From Bacillota bacterium (lineage in GTDB: Bacteria > Bacillota > Clostridia > Lutisporales > Lutisporaceae), in NCBI GenBank assembly GCA_023405875.1, contig JAEXXN010000112.1, positions 1 to 18,799 of the forward strand: 18,799 nt of DNA. Reading direction: 5' to 3'. Positions 15,389-18,799 of the stretch are shown one piece after another. The position numbers were made by a program, and so were the translations under genes. The notes under the pieces are model-generated. The model had not been told where the DNA came from and did not search any database. It saw only the letters and a list, made by a program, of their open reading frames with translations. Numbering within the stretch: the first letter of the stretch is position 1; each line of letters starts with the position of its first letter.

Positions 15389-15879
15389 TGTCGGTACAAT
15401 ATAAACTGGTAAAATGCAACATCAACGGAAAGGCTGTTGAAGCAATGATAGATGTCCGGGCTTCACTTACCGATATGCTGAGAAACGATTACCGCCTCAC
15501 CTCAGTAAAAAAAGGCTGTGAAGTCGGAGAGTGCGGAGCATGTAACGTGCTTATCGACGGAGAATGCTTTAATTCCTGTATTTACCTTGCTGTATGGGCG
15601 GAAGGCAAGAAGATCCGTACTCTTGAAGGTCTTCTCGGCCCCCATGGGGAGCTTTCAGACATTCAGCAGGCCTTTATAGATGAAACAGCCATCCAGTGCG
15701 GGTTCTGCAGTCCGGGATTTATTATGACTGCCGTTGAAATACTTGAAACCGGTAAAGAATATACCAGGGATCAGTTGAGAAAGCTTCTTTCGGGTCATCT
15801 TTGCAGATGCACCGGATATGAAAATATTATCAATGCTGTAGAAAAAACCATGCTGAGACGTCTCGGCAAATTGGATTGA
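15388..15879 (+). CDS. xdhC: Xanthine dehydrogenase [2Fe-2S] subunit XdhC
   Basis: A 163-residue electron-transfer subunit with two [2Fe-2S] clusters. The N-terminal ferredoxin-like domain binds one through Cys44, Cys49, Cys52 and Cys64 (KGCEVGECGAC pattern). The C-terminal four-helix domain binds the other through Cys104, Cys107, Cys139 and Cys141 (QCGFCSPG and LCRCTGY). All eight ligands are present. It shares the YLAVWAEGKKIRTLEG stretch with E. coli XdhC. It carries electrons from the molybdenum site of XdhA to the FAD of XdhB. The name xdhC is also used for an unrelated cofactor-insertion chaperone; this protein is the iron-sulfur subunit, not that chaperone. Confidence 0.95.
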   Translation: MSVQYKLVKCNINGKAVEAMIDVRASLTDMLRNDYRLTSVKKGCEVGECGACNVLIDGECFNSCIYLAVWAEGKKIRTLEGLLGPHGELSDIQQAFIDETAIQCGFCSPGFIMTAVEILETGKEYTRDQLRKLLSGHLCRCTGYENIINAVEKTMLRRLGKLD

Positions 15880-15880
15880 T

Positions 15881-15964
15881 ATACAGGCAGCACCCCAAGC
15901 AATTGTTGATGCTATACCGGCTGAACGGAATCCAGCTACGCATATAAAAAAGACACCAATTTGA
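15881..15964 (+). pseudogene. Possible remnant of a molybdenum-hydroxylase large-subunit C-terminus
   Basis: In the 106-base gap after xdhC, the frame beginning at 15881 reads IQAAPQAIVDAI, then PAERNPATHIKKTPI and TGA at 15962-15964. Large subunits of this enzyme family commonly end with an APAIVNAI-like helix followed, about ten residues later, by a short VRIRETPI-like strand, so both ends match with about the right spacing. The catalytic GVGE motif that should precede it is absent, and there is no start codon or ribosome binding site. It could be the scar of a deleted or recombined third large-subunit gene, or a chance reading of an intergenic spacer. Confidence 0.35.
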
Positions 15965-15985
15965 TATTTAGAAAGAGAGTGTTAA

Positions 15986-18598
15986 ATGTTTATAGTAAAT
16001 GTAAATGGAAAACATTATCAATCTGCTACAGACATGATATTGATGGATTTTTTACGTGAAGAACTCAAAATAACATCAGTAAAGAATGGGTGCAAAGAAG
16101 GCGCTTGCGGAACTTGTACTGTTATTATTGATGGAAAGACGGCCCGTGCTTGTATTCAAAAGCTTTCTAAATTAGATGGAAAAAAGGTCCAAACGATAGA
16201 GGGATTTACAGAGAGAGAAAGACAAGTATTTGCATATGCTTTCGCGGTCAGCGGAGCTGTACAATGCGGCTTTTGCATTCCTGGAATGGTTATCAGCGGG
16301 AAATGCCTGATAGACCAAAATCCTGACCCCGCAAGAGAAGATGTGAAACAATCGATCCGCACCAATATTTGCAGGTGTACAGGATATGCCAAAATTGAAG
16401 ACGGGATTCTCTTAGCTGCAAAAATACTGAGGGAGAATTCAGAGATACCTGAAATAACACAAACCGGAAGGATTGGAGAGAAAACCTGCCGTGTTGATGC
16501 TGTTCCAAAAACCTTGGGGACGGCAATGTATGCGGATGATTTTAATTTTGAGGGAATGCTTTATGGAAAGAATGTATTCAGTAAATTTGCCCGGGCAAAA
16601 ATACTGGACATTGATGTGAGTAAAGCCCTCGCAATGCCGGGTGTCGTCGCCATATATACGGCAAAGGATATTCCGGGAAAGAGATATATCGGCCACCTGG
16701 CACAGGACTGGCCGGGTATGATCGATGTCGGAGAACAAACAAAGTGCTGCGGAGATACACTGGCAATGGTTGTCGCCGAAACGAGAGAGCAGGCTATTGC
16801 GGCTGTAAAAGCAGTAGAAGTTCAATACCAACCCCTAGACCCGATTTGTACGCCTCAGGAAGCTGCAATTCCGGGTGCGCATCAAATCCATGCTGAAGGC
16901 TTTATGCAATTTGGGAAGTTTTGCATTCCTGAAAATAATGTTTTTGACCATGAAGAAGTAAAACGGGGTGATGCGGAGACTGCACTTCAAAATGCTGAAT
17001 TTGTAGTGGAAGGTACTTTTCATATGCCGCCCACAGAGCATGCCTTTATGGAACCGGAAACTGCCGTCGCTCTTCCTGATGGAGACGGCGTCAAGGTGAT
17101 AACAGGGGGGCAGGGGATCTATGATGAATACCATGAAATCAGCGCTTATCTGGGACTACCCTTTGAAAAGGTCAGAATTCAAAGTGCCGTTGTCGGAGGA
17201 GGCTTTGGCGGCAAGGAAGATATGAGCGTCCAGCATCAGGCTGCGCTTTGTGCATATCTGACAAAACGACCGGTAAAAGTTTCTTTCAGCCGTCAGGAAA
17301 GCATCAACTATCATCCCAAGCGCCATGCCATGGAGATCTATTGTAAAATAGGCTGTGATAAAAATGGTATATTGCAGGGGATGAAAGCAAGGATTACTTC
17401 CGATACGGGTGCTTATGCTTCTCTGGGCGGCCCGGTACTGCAAAGGGCTTGTACCCATGCCGGCGGCCCTTATAATTATCAGAATGTAGATATTGAAGGA
17501 AATGCCTATTATACAAATAACCCTCCCGCCGGTGCCTTTCGTGGCTTTGGCGTAACACAATCCTGTGCGGTTGTAGAATGCCTCATCAACCAGCTTGCGG
17601 AAAAGGCCGGTATTTCCGGCTGGGAGATCCGCTACCGCAATGCAATCAGGCCCGGTCAGTCACTGCCCAATGGACAGCTTGCGGATGAAGGGACTGCAAT
17701 GGTAGAAACGTTGGAAGCGGTAAAAGAAGCTTTTGAAAAATATGAAGCCGATCCTGATTACTGCGTAGGCATCGCCTCTGCCATGAAAAATGCAGGTGTT
17801 GGAGTAGGTGTCCGTGATATTGGACGCTGTAATTTAAAAATAATCGGCGGCAAAGTACATTTCAGATCCTCAGCAGGTGCAATCGGACAGGGAATACAGA
17901 CCGTTCTGACTCAAGTGATTTGTGAGACGACAGGCTTATTGCCGGGTCAGATCGTTGTAGAACATCCGGACACCCAATATACCCCCGACTCGGGGACAAC
18001 AACGGCATCCCGCCAGACTGTATTTGCGGGAGAAGCGGCACGTCAATCGTCATTGAAATTAAAAGCTGAGCTGGATAAAGGAAATTCGCTGGAGGATTTG
18101 GAAGGGAATGAATATGTGGGAGAATTCGAGTTCAAAACCGATCCGATAGGTTCTCCAAAACCTAATCCGGTAAGCCATATAGCCTATGGATATGCAACAC
18201 AGCTTTTTATCATAGATAAAGAAGGGAAAGTAGTAAAGGTCATTGCGGCACATGATGTGGGCAGAGCAATCAATCCGCTTTCTGCCTGCGGACAGGTAGA
18301 AGGTGGCGTAGCTATGGGGCTTGGATATGCTTTAACAGAAGACTTTCCATTAAAAGATGGAATTCCTCAGGCAAAGCTTGGTACCTTAGGGCTTTTTAAA
18401 GCGCCGCAAATGCCGCCTGTCGAAGTCCATTTGATCGGGAAAAACAGCCCTGATATAGCATTCGGTGCCAAGGGGGTCGGAGAGATCGTGTGTGTTATGG
18501 GTGCTCCCGCATGTCAAAATGCGTACTATAAAAAAGACGGTGTATTCAGATATAAATATCCTCTGGAGAATACTTATTACCGCAAGTCAAAAGCTTGA
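15986..18598 (+). CDS. Selenium-dependent xanthine dehydrogenase-like fused [2Fe-2S]/molybdenum hydroxylase
   Basis: An 870-residue single-chain molybdenum hydroxylase. Residues 1-150 are a two-cluster [2Fe-2S] domain with ligands Cys36, Cys41, Cys44, Cys56 and Cys94, Cys97, Cys129, Cys131. From about 165 on it is a molybdenum-binding large subunit with GGGFGGKED at 404-412 (Glu411 matches bovine Glu802), AFRGFG with Arg519, SAGAIGQGIQTV, and GAKGVGEIV with presumed catalytic Glu833. The ending GVFRYKYPLENTYYRK matches my recollection of the family annotated as selenium-dependent xanthine dehydrogenase. There the selenium is a cofactor ligand, so no in-frame TGA is expected and none is seen. 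There is no FAD domain; it may share XdhB or use another partner. Its ribosome binding site (AGAGAG) is weaker than that of the xdhABC genes. Confidence 0.88.
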   Translation: MFIVNVNGKHYQSATDMILMDFLREELKITSVKNGCKEGACGTCTVIIDGKTARACIQKLSKLDGKKVQTIEGFTERERQVFAYAFAVSGAVQCGFCIPGMVISGKCLIDQNPDPAREDVKQSIRTNICRCTGYAKIEDGILLAAKILRENSEIPEITQTGRIGEKTCRVDAVPKTLGTAMYADDFNFEGMLYGKNVFSKFARAKILDIDVSKALAMPGVVAIYTAKDIPGKRYIGHLAQDWPGMIDVGEQTKCCGDTLAMVVAETREQAIAAVKAVEVQYQPLDPICTPQEAAIPGAHQIHAEGFMQFGKFCIPENNVFDHEEVKRGDAETALQNAEFVVEGTFHMPPTEHAFMEPETAVALPDGDGVKVITGGQGIYDEYHEISAYLGLPFEKVRIQSAVVGGGFGGKEDMSVQHQAALCAYLTKRPVKVSFSRQESINYHPKRHAMEIYCKIGCDKNGILQGMKARITSDTGAYASLGGPVLQRACTHAGGPYNYQNVDIEGNAYYTNNPPAGAFRGFGVTQSCAVVECLINQLAEKAGISGWEIRYRNAIRPGQSLPNGQLADEGTAMVETLEAVKEAFEKYEADPDYCVGIASAMKNAGVGVGVRDIGRCNLKIIGGKVHFRSSAGAIGQGIQTVLTQVICETTGLLPGQIVVEHPDTQYTPDSGTTTASRQTVFAGEAARQSSLKLKAELDKGNSLEDLEGNEYVGEFEFKTDPIGSPKPNPVSHIAYGYATQLFIIDKEGKVVKVIAAHDVGRAINPLSACGQVEGGVAMGLGYALTEDFPLKDGIPQAKLGTLGLFKAPQMPPVEVHLIGKNSPDIAFGAKGVGEIVCVMGAPACQNAYYKKDGVFRYKYPLENTYYRKSKA

Positions 18599-18620
18599 AA
18601 CTGAAATGTCTGTCTTAAAG

Positions 18621-18645
18621 GGGGGCGGAATCCGATCACGCCCCC
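18621..18645. terminator. Convergent GC-rich terminator hairpin
   Basis: GGGGGCG (18621-18627) and CGCCCCC (18639-18645) form a perfect 7-base-pair stem with an 11-base loop. It lies between the plus-strand hydroxylase gene and the minus-strand gene and overlaps the last codons of the latter. It can end transcripts from both sides, although the T-tracts are short (CTTTAAG on the minus strand). Confidence 0.55.
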
Positions 18646-18799
18646 GGTCCAAGTATATCGGCAAGTATTTGAAGCTTGGAGGTATGTGCGATCGCCACAA
18701 CCTTATCCTTCGCCAGCAGGACTGTATCGCCGCGGGGAAGCAGCAGCTCTTCCTTGCGCAAAATGGCCACCAATACGCATTCCACAGGAAGCTTGATAT
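18636..18799 (-). CDS. TrkA C-terminal (RCK_C) domain protein, C-terminal fragment
   Basis: The last 53 codons of a minus-strand gene that begins beyond the window; TGA is the complement of 18636-18638. The peptide contains VECVLVAILRKEELLLPRGD, then TVLLAKDKVVAIAH and LADILGPGA. This is the standard TrkA_C/RCK_C pattern: a conserved strand, an LPRGDT turn and an alternating hydrophobic strand. Such domains bind ligands such as cyclic di-AMP and gate potassium uptake (TrkA/KtrA) or other ion transporters. The nucleotide-binding TrkA_N domain, if present, lies outside, so the exact transporter is open. Confidence 0.75.
   Translation of the reverse strand, partial: IKLPVECVLVAILRKEELLLPRGDTVLLAKDKVVAIAHTSKLQILADILGPGA

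Noticed and set aside
15986..18598. Selenocysteine codon in the selenium-dependent-type enzyme
   Set aside because: There is no in-frame TGA before the stop; in this family selenium is thought to be a cofactor ligand, not an amino acid.
1..18799. CRISPR arrays, insertion sequences, tRNA or rRNA genes
   Set aside because: No regularly spaced repeats, transposase frames, terminal repeats or RNA-gene signatures were seen anywhere in the window.

Overview
The window looks like a chromosomal segment of an anaerobic member of the Bacillota, most likely class Clostridia. The reasons are the strong AGGAGG-type ribosome binding sites, TTGACA/TATAAT-type promoters, tight operons with ATGA and TAATG overlaps, a BceAB-type peptide-resistance transporter, a Nik/Opp-type uptake system and a fused molybdenum hydroxylase of the selenium-dependent xanthine dehydrogenase type. 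I cannot name a genus from the sequence alone.

Layout, left to right. (1) 1-2230: the tail of a BceA-type ATPase and the complete BceB-type permease. (2) 2289-2986: a TetR-family regulator whose near-consensus promoter is overlapped by a 38-bp palindrome, which suggests autorepression. (3) 3083-11616: a seven-gene transport operon. It has two exporter-fold ABC half-transporters of the YbtPQ/IrtAB kind, followed by a complete NikBCDEA-like importer (two permeases, two ATPases, one lipoprotein). Together they look like a metal or metallophore handling system under the TetR regulator. (4) 11617-12126: a 510-base non-coding stretch with a good promoter, a purine-riboswitch-like aptamer, an overlapping intrinsic terminator and a further 190-base leader. 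(5) 12127-15879: xdhA, xdhB and xdhC, the molybdenum, FAD and [2Fe-2S] subunits of a xanthine dehydrogenase closely resembling the E. coli XdhABC set. (6) 15881-15964: a possible remnant of another molybdenum-subunit gene. (7) 15986-18598: an 870-residue single-chain [2Fe-2S]/molybdenum hydroxylase resembling selenium-dependent xanthine dehydrogenases. (8) 18636-18799, minus strand: the C-terminal end of a TrkA_C (RCK_C) domain protein, convergent with the xdh genes.

The most interesting element is the xdhA leader. It keeps the three-way junction, L2/L3 kissing loops and C74 of guanine-class riboswitches, but it is changed at two otherwise near-invariant core positions (51 is G rather than U, 73 is G rather than A) and has an asymmetric P3. 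The 3' strands of P1 and P3 are the same bases that form the ascending arm of a strong terminator, so ligand binding should turn transcription on. That is the logic expected for a purine-catabolic enzyme and the opposite of most guanine riboswitches. It is a candidate variant riboswitch with altered purine specificity placed in front of xanthine dehydrogenase.
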